Shown here: positions 1 through 4,821 of the stretch, piece after piece | How the letters are laid out: each line of letters opens with the position of its first letter | Position numbering within the stretch: the first letter of the stretch is position 1 | Origin: Armatimonadota bacterium | GTDB lineage: Bacteria; Vulcanimicrobiota; JACPDS01 | DNA length: 5,759 bases | Assembly: GCA_016183885.1 (NCBI GenBank) | Contig: JACPDS010000215.1 | Coordinates: 1 to 5,759, forward strand | Reading direction: 5' to 3' | Translations under genes and position numbers: made by a program | Notes under the pieces: model-generated | The model's input: the letters and a program-made list of their open reading frames with translations, nothing else | Database searches by the model: none | Told to the model about the DNA's origin: nothing

Positions 1-2
1 AA

Positions 3-86
3 AAAATAAATTTTATTGAAGAAAATTCTCAAGAAGTTGTTGCTACTTATTTGATTTATCGTCTGCCATTTAAGGCGCAAAGATGA
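3..86 (+). CDS. C-terminal end of an unidentified protein (5' end outside window)
   Basis: Frame 3 is open from the left edge and runs 27 codons to a TGA at 84-86, ending in the residues VVATYLIYRLPFKAQR. The other two forward frames meet a stop within the first 18 bases, so this is the only frame that can carry a gene in from the left. The codon use (AAA, GAA, ATT, TAT) matches the neighbouring genes. The fragment is too short to assign a family and I do not recognise it. It lies about 107 bases upstream of the hsp20-like gene on the same strand, with a repeat element between them. Confidence 0.5.
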   Translation, partial: KINFIEENSQEVVATYLIYRLPFKAQR

Positions 87-90
87 ATTA

Positions 91-193
91 TTTAGCTGTA
101 AGCTATATAGCTTTTAGTAATCAGCAATCAGCCCATGATGCCGGAAAGCTGACTGATTGAGAGCTAAAATCTAATAAGGGGCGAAGCGGCAAT
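91..193 (+). repeat. Hairpin-forming leader repeat, copy A, ending at the hsp20-like start codon
   Basis: This spacer contains a perfect 12-base palindrome AGCTATATAGCT (101-112). An imperfect inverted repeat follows, with arms at 111-132 (CTTTTAGTAATCAGCAATCAGC) and 148-169. The pairing blocks are TCAGC/GCTGA, AATCA/TGATT and TTTTAG/CTAAAA. Several blocks recur upstream of the histidine kinase at 1271-1380: AGCTATAT, AGCTTTTAGyAATCAG, GCTGACTG and the last bases AGCGGCAATATGAAAA. It looks like one copy of a dispersed, degenerate hairpin element rather than a coding remnant. Its function is unknown; an untranslated leader or a small non-autonomous repeat both fit. Confidence 0.55.
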
Positions 194-664
194 ATGAAAA
201 GTTTTAGAGATATACCTACTTCTAAGCGGGGGATTCCTCTTTTTAAACCTTCTTTTAGAAAATTAAGATTTTCTTTTGGCAATTTAAAGTTTAATACAGG
301 AGTATTACCCGTAGAATCTTATTCCAAAGATTTTATTCCTCCTCGTTCTTGGGTTTTTTCCACTAAACCAAAATTTAAACGTTTGTCTGGAAAATTAGAA
401 CAAAATCTCCTCATAGAGAGACTGGAAGAGCCTAAAGTGGATATTATTGATGAAATTAAGGATTTAGTAATTATCATGGAATTGCCGGGAATAAAAGAAG
501 AAGATTTAACGATAAAGGTAGAAGGTGATATTCTTTTAGTTTTAGCGAAGTCTTTTGAGGTTAAATATTATAAGGAGATTTTACTACCTTTTAAAGTTAA
601 ATCAGCTAATCTTTTTCTTTCCTTTAAAAATGGGATTTTAGAAATAAAATGTTTCAGAAAATAA
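194..664 (+). CDS. Small heat-shock protein, Hsp20/alpha-crystallin family (GvpH-like)
   Basis: This is a 156-residue predicted cytoplasmic protein. Residues 81-156 form an alpha-crystallin (Hsp20) domain. It begins at VDIIDE, has the characteristic ELPGI turn at 96-100 followed by KEEDLTIKVEGD (101-112), and ends with the NGILEI strand at 146-151. Proteins of this family are ATP-independent holdases that keep unfolding clients soluble. The first 80 residues are basic and rich in Phe, Ser and Lys, with no signal peptide or membrane segment. The protein stops five residues after the last domain strand, so it lacks the C-terminal I-x-I extension that most oligomeric small HSPs use for assembly. 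That resembles the GvpH type found in gas-vesicle clusters. The start ATG is preceded by AAGGGG at 176-181, 12 bases away, a longer spacing than usual. A two-component regulator follows on the same strand. The Hsp20 family is firm; the gas-vesicle link is inference. Confidence 0.85.
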   Translation: MKSFRDIPTSKRGIPLFKPSFRKLRFSFGNLKFNTGVLPVESYSKDFIPPRSWVFSTKPKFKRLSGKLEQNLLIERLEEPKVDIIDEIKDLVIIMELPGIKEEDLTIKVEGDILLVLAKSFEVKYYKEILLPFKVKSANLFLSFKNGILEIKCFRK

Positions 665-669
665 TAAAA

Positions 670-742
670 TAGCATTAAGCTATAAGCGGCAAGCGTTAAG
701 TAAAATAAAAGTCAAATAGTTAGCGCTTATAATTTAACGCTA
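670..742 (+). repeat. Long imperfect inverted repeat between hsp20-like gene and response regulator
   Basis: The 19-base arm at 670-688 (TAGCATTAAGCTATAAGCG) matches the reverse complement of 724-742 at 16 of 19 positions, with a 35-base loop between them. The right arm ends six bases before the ribosome-binding site of the response regulator. There is no T-run after the stem, so it is not a classical intrinsic terminator. It could be an mRNA processing or stability structure, or another member of the AGC-rich repeats seen elsewhere in the window. Confidence 0.5.
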
Positions 743-750
743 AATATGAA

Positions 751-755
751 GGAGG
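751..755 (+). promoter_or_regulatory. Ribosome-binding site that fixes the response-regulator start
   Basis: GGAGG sits within AAGGAGGT, eight bases before the ATG at 764. The in-frame ATG at 746 lies just upstream of this site and has no Shine-Dalgarno sequence of its own, so 764 is the better start. Confidence 0.8.
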
Positions 756-763
756 TTAAAAAA

Positions 764-1150
764 ATGACACAAAGGAAAAAAATTTTAGTCGTGGATGATG
801 AAATAGATGTAGGAGATTTTTTTAAAGAAAATTTAGATAGCGAAAAATATGAAATAATTTCAGCTTTAGATGGGGAAGAAACTCTAAATTTAGTTAAAAA
901 ATCTTCTCCCGATTTAGTTTTATTAGATATTAAAATGCCTAAAATGGATGGAATTGAAGTTTTAAGAAAAATTAAAATTTTCAAAAAAGATCTTCCAGTA
1001 ATTATGATTACAGGTTATGGTATGATGAAAACGGCTCGAGAAGCAATGTTATTAAAAGCCTATGATTATATTACCAAACCTTTTGATTTAGAATTTATTA
1101 AAAATCTAATTAATGAAGTTTTTAATGAAGAAATAAAAGTTAAGAATTAA
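764..1150 (+). CDS. Single-domain response regulator (CheY/Spo0F-like receiver)
   Basis: This is a 128-residue receiver domain with no output domain. All signature residues are present: the acidic pair D11-D12 in ILVVDDE, the phospho-acceptor D55 in LVLLDIKMPKMDG, T83 in IMITGYG, and K105 in YITKPF. The sequence is closest in style to NtrC-type receivers (AYDYITKPFDLEFI). Such proteins take a phosphoryl group from a histidine kinase and act by protein contact or as phosphorelay intermediates. The start at 764 is chosen because of the ideal ribosome-binding site at 751-755; starting at 746 would add six residues (MKEVKK) encoded partly by the Shine-Dalgarno itself. The likely kinase partner is encoded 230 bases downstream. 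The absence of a DNA-binding or enzymatic domain means its target must be another protein, and the kinase, the KaiC-like ATPase and the sigma factor nearby are candidates. Confidence 0.93.
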   Translation: MTQRKKILVVDDEIDVGDFFKENLDSEKYEIISALDGEETLNLVKKSSPDLVLLDIKMPKMDGIEVLRKIKIFKKDLPVIMITGYGMMKTAREAMLLKAYDYITKPFDLEFIKNLINEVFNEEIKVKN

Positions 1151-1192
1151 GCTGACGGGAGTTCTGAAAGCGCCTTGAAGTTGCATCTGGGC

Positions 1193-1230
1193 ACCCTCTC
1201 CCCCTGTGGGAGAGGGTAAGGGTGAGGGGG
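1193..1230 (+). repeat. GC-rich REP-like palindromic element
   Basis: ACCCTCTCCC (1193-1202) and GGGAGAGGGT (1208-1217) form a perfect 10-base-pair stem around a five-base loop (CCTGT). An AAGGGTGAGGGGG tail follows (1218-1230), which could pair alternatively with the left arm. The C/G-only character stands out sharply in this AT-rich DNA. The form CCCTCTCCCC-loop-GGGAGAGGGT-AGGGTGAGGGG is that of the REP-type palindromes that recur between genes in many bacterial genomes and are moved by RAYT (TnpA-REP) transposases. No transposase is visible here. Recognition rests on memory of the pattern, not a search. Confidence 0.7.
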
Positions 1231-1240
1231 TTGGTTTTAC

Positions 1241-1263
1241 GGGCTGTCCAAAAAAGGCAGCCC
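1241..1263 (+). repeat. Short hairpin GGGCTGTCC-A6-GGCAGCCC
   Basis: The arms at 1241-1249 and 1256-1263 pair over eight base pairs with one bulged T, closed by a loop of six A. The stem is strong enough to fold, but no T-run follows on either strand, so a Rho-independent terminator is not well supported. It may mark the end of the response-regulator transcript or be part of a composite repeat with the adjoining REP-like palindrome. Confidence 0.45.
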
Positions 1264-1270
1264 TATCATT

Positions 1271-1380
1271 AGCTATATTAGCGGTCAGCTTTTAGCAATC
1301 AGGGGGATTAAGGCGGGCTGACTGCTGATAACTGAAAGATTACCATTCATTAAAGCCCCTAAAGGAGCAAGAGCGGCAAT
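1271..1380 (+). repeat. Hairpin-forming leader repeat, copy B, ending at the histidine kinase start codon
   Basis: This is a diverged copy of the leader at 91-193. Shared blocks in the same order are AGCTATAT (1271-1278), AGCTTTTAGCAATCAG (1287-1302, one mismatch), GCTGACTG (1317-1324) and AGCGGCAAT directly before the ATG. The block AGCTTTTAGCAATCAG can fold back on 1318-1337 in part, as in copy A. The two copies differ by small insertions between blocks, which fits an old dispersed repeat or a conserved leader more than a recent duplication. Confidence 0.5.
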
Positions 1381-2559
1381 ATGAAAAAATTAAAGATTTT
1401 AGGGATAGATAACGATCTTAATATTTTAAAATTATATAAAGTTATTTTAGGTGAAGATTATCTTCTTTCTCTTTCAAGTTCGGCTCATCAAGGCTTAGAA
1501 AAGTTAAAAAGAGAAAACTTTAATTTAATTTTAACTGAGCTTAGGTTAAATGGTTTTGAAGGTCTTGAATTTATCCGTAAGATTAAAGAAATTAATCAAG
1601 ATTATATTATTATTGTTGTTTCTTCTTTGAAGTCTTCTGAAAATTTAATTGAACTAATTCATTTAGGGATAAAAGATTATTTATTAAAACCTCTTCAATT
1701 TTCCAAACTTAAAGCCAGTATAAAAAATAATTTTGAAAAAGCTAAAAAAGAAACTCCCCAAGAATTAAAGAAAATTAATCTTGAATTAAAAGAAAAAAAT
1801 TATCAATTGGAAGAAAAGATAAAAAAAGATATTCAAGTTTTTACTAAACTTCAAGATCAGTTTGCTCATACTGAAAAAATGGCTTCAATTGGTTTATTTG
1901 CCAGCGGAATTGCTCATGAATTAAACAATCCTTTAGGAATAATTTTAATGAATATTAAATTAGTTTATGATGATTTATTAAATAATAAGCTAAAAGTAAA
2001 AGAAACAAGGCATCAACACGCTCTTGAAAGAGTTTATAAAGCCACTTTAAGAACTAAAAAAATTTTAAATGATCTTTTAACTTTTTCTAAACCTCAAACT
2101 TCTCAAGGCGTGCCTTTAGATATTAATGTGGTTATAGAAGAAGCTTTGGAAAATTTAAAAATTCAAGGATTATTAAAAAATATAAAAATTATTAAAAATT
2201 ATAATTTTAACCTGCCTCATCTTAAAGGAGACGAAGATAGATTTTTACAAGTTTTTATTAATATTATTACCAATGCTGAAGAAGCCATGCCGGAAGGAGG
2301 GAAACTTGCCATTATTACATCTATAAATGAAGAAAAGGTGCAAATTGAATTTAAAGACAACGGCTGCGGAATAAAAGAAGAAAATTTAAAGAATATTTTT
2401 GACCCTTTTTTGTCTACTAAAGATAAAGGGATTGGCTTAGGTCTTTCGGTAAGTTATGGAATTATTAAGCAATATCAAGGGCAGATTAAAATAGAAAGTA
2501 TATTAAATAGAGGAACAAAATTTATTTTAATTTTCCCTCCTTATAAAGTTGAGAATTAA
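1381..2559 (+). CDS. Cytoplasmic histidine kinase with N-terminal degenerate receiver domain
   Basis: This is a 392-residue soluble protein with no membrane segment. Residues 1-120 are a receiver domain: D10-N11-D12 replaces the usual acidic pair, the position of the phospho-acceptor Asp is E53 (codon GAG at 1537-1539, in LTELRLNG), and S81 and K103 are kept. Residues 124-165 are a charged heptad-like helix, probably a coiled coil. The HisKA dimerisation domain has the H-box GIAHELNNPLG with H179 as phosphorylation site. The HATPase domain is complete: N-box N294/N298 in NIITNAEEAM, G1 box DNGCG (326-330), F-box FDPF (340-343) and G2 box GIGLGL (350-355). This is the NtrB/AtoS style of kinase. 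Kinase activity is expected to be intact, while the receiver probably cannot be phosphorylated normally. The orphan receiver upstream is the likeliest acceptor. GGAG lies 13 bases before the ATG, within the repeated leader. Confidence 0.93.
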   Translation: MKKLKILGIDNDLNILKLYKVILGEDYLLSLSSSAHQGLEKLKRENFNLILTELRLNGFEGLEFIRKIKEINQDYIIIVVSSLKSSENLIELIHLGIKDYLLKPLQFSKLKASIKNNFEKAKKETPQELKKINLELKEKNYQLEEKIKKDIQVFTKLQDQFAHTEKMASIGLFASGIAHELNNPLGIILMNIKLVYDDLLNNKLKVKETRHQHALERVYKATLRTKKILNDLLTFSKPQTSQGVPLDINVVIEEALENLKIQGLLKNIKIIKNYNFNLPHLKGDEDRFLQVFINIITNAEEAMPEGGKLAIITSINEEKVQIEFKDNGCGIKEENLKNIFDPFLSTKDKGIGLGLSVSYGIIKQYQGQIKIESILNRGTKFILIFPPYKVEN

Positions 2560-2701
2560 GAATGGAGAGGAGAATTTATTTTAATTTTTAATTCTTGATA
2601 GCTTGATAGGAGGTATAATACTTATCCTAATAGAATTGAAAATTGAGAAATTTCTCTTTCCTATTCTTTAGTTCTAGATTTTTAAGAGGGGTGAAGCGAG
2701 A
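2560..2701 (+). other. 142-base spacer with palindromes and an orphan Shine-Dalgarno-like site
   Basis: No open frame of gene length is present. The stretch holds a perfect 12-base palindrome GAGAAATTTCTC at 2645-2656 and a GAATTAA/TTAATTC inverted pair (2552-2558 with 2588-2594) that reaches back over the kinase stop. It also holds an AGGAGGT at 2609-2614 and its surroundings with no start codon at a usable distance. TATAAT at 2614-2619 could be a -10 box, but the nearest TTGATA (2595-2600) is only 13 bases upstream, so a promoter for the downstream ATPase and sigma genes is possible but weak. Confidence 0.3.
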
Positions 2702-3391
2702 GTGAATATTTTAATTCCCGGGATAGAGCAACTTTTTAAAGGAGAACTTTTTGCAGAAAGTATAATTTTAATTAAAGGAAAAGCTGGAACATTAAAATCA
2801 GCTTTATCTTTTAGTTTAATGGCTAATTATCTAATGAATTATAATAATAAGTTTGGAGTTTATTTAACTTTAGAACAAAGCTGGGAAAGTCATCTTAGAA
2901 ATATGAATAGTATCGGGATTCAATTGCCGGAAAATTTATTGATTTCAGATTATAATCATATGCGCAGAGAAATAAATTTTAAAGAGCAAAAATTTGATGT
3001 GATAGAAGGAATTAAATCTATTTTAAGGCGTTTTAAGGAAGAAATGGGGGATAATTTTTGTTTTTTTGTTTTAGATTCTTTAAATGCTTTTTCTGCTTTA
3101 TCTAACTTTAAAAATTCTCGTTTAGCGCTTTTTAATTTTTTTGACTTTTTAAGAAGGTTAGGATTAATTTCTTTAATTATTAAAGAAAACCTTGATGGCC
3201 TTGAAGGATGCAGCCATGAAAGTTATCTTTCGGATGGAATTATTTTGTTAGGAGTGCTGGAATTAGGGAGTAATGTTTCTCGTTATATACAGTTTATAAA
3301 GATTAGGGGATTTTATCATAACTTAAAAAAGTTTCAATTGGATATAAGAGATGGAAATTTAATAGTTTTAAAACCTATTTTTGAGCCGTAA
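2702..3391 (+). CDS. Single-domain KaiC/RAD55-type RecA-fold ATPase (GvpD-like)
   Basis: This is a 229-residue protein of the RecA/KaiC superfamily. The opening ILIPGIEQLFKG matches the GIPGLDELLxGG lead-in of KaiC proteins, which supports the GTG start. The Walker A motif is G26-KAGTLK-S33, with Leu where most P-loops have Gly just before the Lys. A glutamate at E58 in LTLEQS lies where KaiC has its Glu-Glu pair, so only one is kept. The Walker B strand is FFVLDS with D125. The C-terminal KaiC signature is intact: H172, SDGIILL (177-183), then R194 and FIKIRGFYH (198-206). Such ATPases act as regulatory switches, as in KaiC or archaeal GvpD. It is half the size of double-domain KaiC. GAGGGG at 2686-2691 precedes the start by 10 bases. 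The sigma-factor gene begins 22 bases after its stop, so they are probably co-transcribed. Confidence 0.85.
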   Translation: MNILIPGIEQLFKGELFAESIILIKGKAGTLKSALSFSLMANYLMNYNNKFGVYLTLEQSWESHLRNMNSIGIQLPENLLISDYNHMRREINFKEQKFDVIEGIKSILRRFKEEMGDNFCFFVLDSLNAFSALSNFKNSRLALFNFFDFLRRLGLISLIIKENLDGLEGCSHESYLSDGIILLGVLELGSNVSRYIQFIKIRGFYHNLKKFQLDIRDGNLIVLKPIFEP

Positions 3392-3413
3392 ATTCTAAAA
3401 TAATTATGAAAGT

Positions 3414-4139
3414 ATGAAAGAATGCACGGATGTTAAACATTGCACGCCGCAGGAATATCTTAATTGCCCTGCCAAGCAAATTGGAAAAAATTGTTGGACA
3501 ATTAAAAAGGGTTGCTTATGTAAATTTGATAAAACCTTAACTTGTTTTAAATGTTTTATTTATTTTGAACATTTAAAGGAAATTAAAAGTTTAATTTCTC
3601 AAGCTAAAAAAAATAGTTTTAAAGCTTGGGAAGAGTTAATCAAAGAATATTCTAAAGAAGTAAAGCAAATTCAGAAAAATATTTTTTTCCCCGGAGCGGC
3701 TAAAGAAGATATCTTCCAAGAAGGATTAATTGGGGTTTATTTTGCTGTTTTAACTTATGATGAAAAAAAAGATCCTTTATTTGAAAATTATGTAAACCGC
3801 TCAATTCGCAATCAAATTATGCAGACCTTACGAAAAATTACTTCTAATAAACAAAAAGTTTTAAATAATACTTATTCGTTAGACGAACATTATAGTAAAT
3901 ATTTTCAAGAACTTAATCCCGAAGATGAAGCCATTGGAAATATTCTTAAAGAAGAAATTGAAAAATCAATCCAAAAAAGCTTAACTAAATTAGAACTTAA
4001 AATCATTAAATTCCATTTATTAGGATATACTAATCAAGAAATTTCTAAAAATTTAAAAATTTCCGTAAAACAAATTGAAAATGCCCTCTTTAGAAGCAGA
4101 AGAAAAATTTTAAATTTAAAAGGGGAATTAGAAAAGTGA
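3414..4139 (+). CDS. SigH-like RNA polymerase sigma factor with N-terminal eight-cysteine module
   Basis: This is a 241-residue protein. Residues 55-145 are sigma-70 region 2: region 2.1-2.2 reads KNSFKAWEELIKEYS then FFPGAAKEDIFQEGLIGVYFA (91-111), and region 2.3-2.4 is FENYVNRSIRNQIMQTLRK (123-141). Residues 186-233 are region 4 with the helix-turn-helix GYTNQEISKNLKISVKQIENA. Region 3 is missing. The wording is close to SigH/Spo0H of Firmicutes, which is about 218 residues long. The extra N-terminus holds Cys at 4, 10, 18, 27, 34, 36, 44 and 47, with CPA at 18-20, CW at 27-28 and CxxC at 44-47. That pattern resembles the cysteine-rich motif CPA..CW..C..CxxC attached to some bacterial sensor proteins, so metal or Fe-S binding is inferred. 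An in-frame stop at 3396 leaves ATG 3414 as the earliest ATG; its ribosome-binding site is poor, suggesting coupling to the ATPase gene ending 22 bases upstream. Confidence 0.88.
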   Translation: MKECTDVKHCTPQEYLNCPAKQIGKNCWTIKKGCLCKFDKTLTCFKCFIYFEHLKEIKSLISQAKKNSFKAWEELIKEYSKEVKQIQKNIFFPGAAKEDIFQEGLIGVYFAVLTYDEKKDPLFENYVNRSIRNQIMQTLRKITSNKQKVLNNTYSLDEHYSKYFQELNPEDEAIGNILKEEIEKSIQKSLTKLELKIIKFHLLGYTNQEISKNLKISVKQIENALFRSRRKILNLKGELEK

Positions 4140-4185
4140 AAGAATTATATATTTAGATTTTAATAAAGAAAAAAACGAGAGTGAG

Positions 4186-4190
4186 GGAGG
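4186..4190 (+). promoter_or_regulatory. Ribosome-binding site of the thioredoxin-fold protein
   Basis: GGAGG seven bases before ATG 4198 gives a strong, well-spaced initiation site. It contrasts with the weak site of the sigma gene just upstream, so this gene can be translated independently and at a higher rate. Confidence 0.75.
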
Positions 4191-4197
4191 CTGGTTA

Positions 4198-4740
4198 ATG
4201 AAGATATTTTATAATAGATATATAATCATCTTTTTTGTCATATTATTAACCATAAATGCAGGATTTGCAGAAGAATTAAAAGTTGGAGACAAAGCCCCCG
4301 ATTTTATTATAGAAAATTTTAACGGCAAAAAATTTTCATCTTCAGCGCTAAAAAGTAAGAAAGTTCTTCTTTTATGGTTTTCAAATTTATGCAAGGGTTG
4401 CCAAGCGTATTTTCCTAAAATGGAAAATATTAAAAAATTATATGAGAAAAAAGGAGTAGAATTTTTAGTTATAAGCGTTCTGCTTAATGATAGAAAAACC
4501 GCTGAAAAGATAATTCAGGATACTAAGACTACCTTAAATTTTTATTATGACCCAAAAGGAGAAATAACTAAATTATTTTGCAAGAATTATAATTTTAACT
4601 ATGTAAAGGCTTGTCCTTTAACAAACATTTTTATTATAGGAAAAGAAGGAAAAATTTTATATATAGAACATTATCCATCCGATCTTGAAGATGAAATAAT
4701 CGAATATTTAAATAAAGCGATCAAGAGCCAAATAAAATAA
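4198..4740 (+). CDS. Exported thioredoxin-fold protein (TlpA/AhpC-TSA redoxin family)
   Basis: This is a 180-residue protein. Residues 1-24 are a Sec signal peptide: a basic start (MKIFYNR), a hydrophobic core at 8-18 and a probable cleavage after AGFA. The mature protein opens with LKVGDKAPDFIIENFNGKK, the standard entry of the redoxin/AhpC-TSA fold. The active site is W60-FSNL-C65-KG-C68, a CxxC disulfide pair after the hydrophobic strand VLLLW. The probable cis-proline is P140, preceded unusually by C139, and another cysteine lies at 128. The family performs thiol-disulfide exchange outside the cytoplasm; the CxxC favours a TlpA/ResA-like reductant or oxidant over a peroxidase. The gene starts 58 bases after the sigma factor and is followed by an exported cysteine-dependent transglutaminase-like protein, whose cysteines it might keep reduced (inference). 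The exact partner and reaction direction cannot be read from sequence. Confidence 0.88.
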   Translation: MKIFYNRYIIIFFVILLTINAGFAEELKVGDKAPDFIIENFNGKKFSSSALKSKKVLLLWFSNLCKGCQAYFPKMENIKKLYEKKGVEFLVISVLLNDRKTAEKIIQDTKTTLNFYYDPKGEITKLFCKNYNFNYVKACPLTNIFIIGKEGKILYIEHYPSDLEDEIIEYLNKAIKSQIK

Positions 4741-4821
4741 TAAGGAGGTGAAGACTAATAGAACAAGTAAAAAAATAGTGAAATAGAAATATAAATTAAT
4801 AAAGGAGGAATAATTCTGATT
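4741..4821 (+). promoter_or_regulatory. Spacer with two Shine-Dalgarno sites before the transglutaminase-like gene
   Basis: AAGGAGGTGA at 4742-4751 is a near-perfect Shine-Dalgarno immediately after the previous stop, but no ATG follows within 15 bases. The only frame it could serve is a 12-codon one starting with the GTG at 4748, which overlaps the site itself. A second site, GGAGG at 4804-4808, is 13 bases from ATG 4822 but seven bases from an in-frame CTG at 4816. The first site may be a relic, a ribosome standby site or the start of a leader peptide. Confidence 0.45.

Noticed and set aside
728..733. TATAAT as a -10 box for the response regulator
   Set aside because: No acceptable -35 hexamer lies 16-18 bases upstream, and the hexamer is accounted for by the inverted repeat.
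746..763. Upstream ATG as start of the response regulator
   Set aside because: It would place the ideal AAGGAGGT inside the coding sequence and leave the ATG without any ribosome-binding site; ATG 764 is eight bases from GGAGG.
727..984. Minus-strand open frame of 85 codons
   Set aside because: It lies opposite the response regulator, whose conserved receiver residues prove the + strand frame; the antisense product is low-complexity Ser/Lys/Phe with no recognisable fold.
1151..1380. A small gene, tRNA or CRISPR array in the 230-base spacer
   Set aside because: No open frame with a ribosome-binding site, no cloverleaf, and the repeats are palindromes and diverged blocks without regular spacing.
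2595..2619. TTGATA and TATAAT as a sigma-70 promoter before the ATPase gene
   Set aside because: The spacing is only 13 bases, well short of the usual 16-18, and such motifs arise easily in AT-rich DNA.
4209..4394. Minus-strand open frame of 61 codons
   Set aside because: It is fully antisense to the signal peptide and active site of the thioredoxin-fold gene and shows no family features or ribosome-binding site.
4748..4786. Twelve-codon leader peptide starting at GTG 4748
   Set aside because: The GTG overlaps its only Shine-Dalgarno, leaving no spacer, and the peptide has no run of a single amino acid typical of attenuation leaders.
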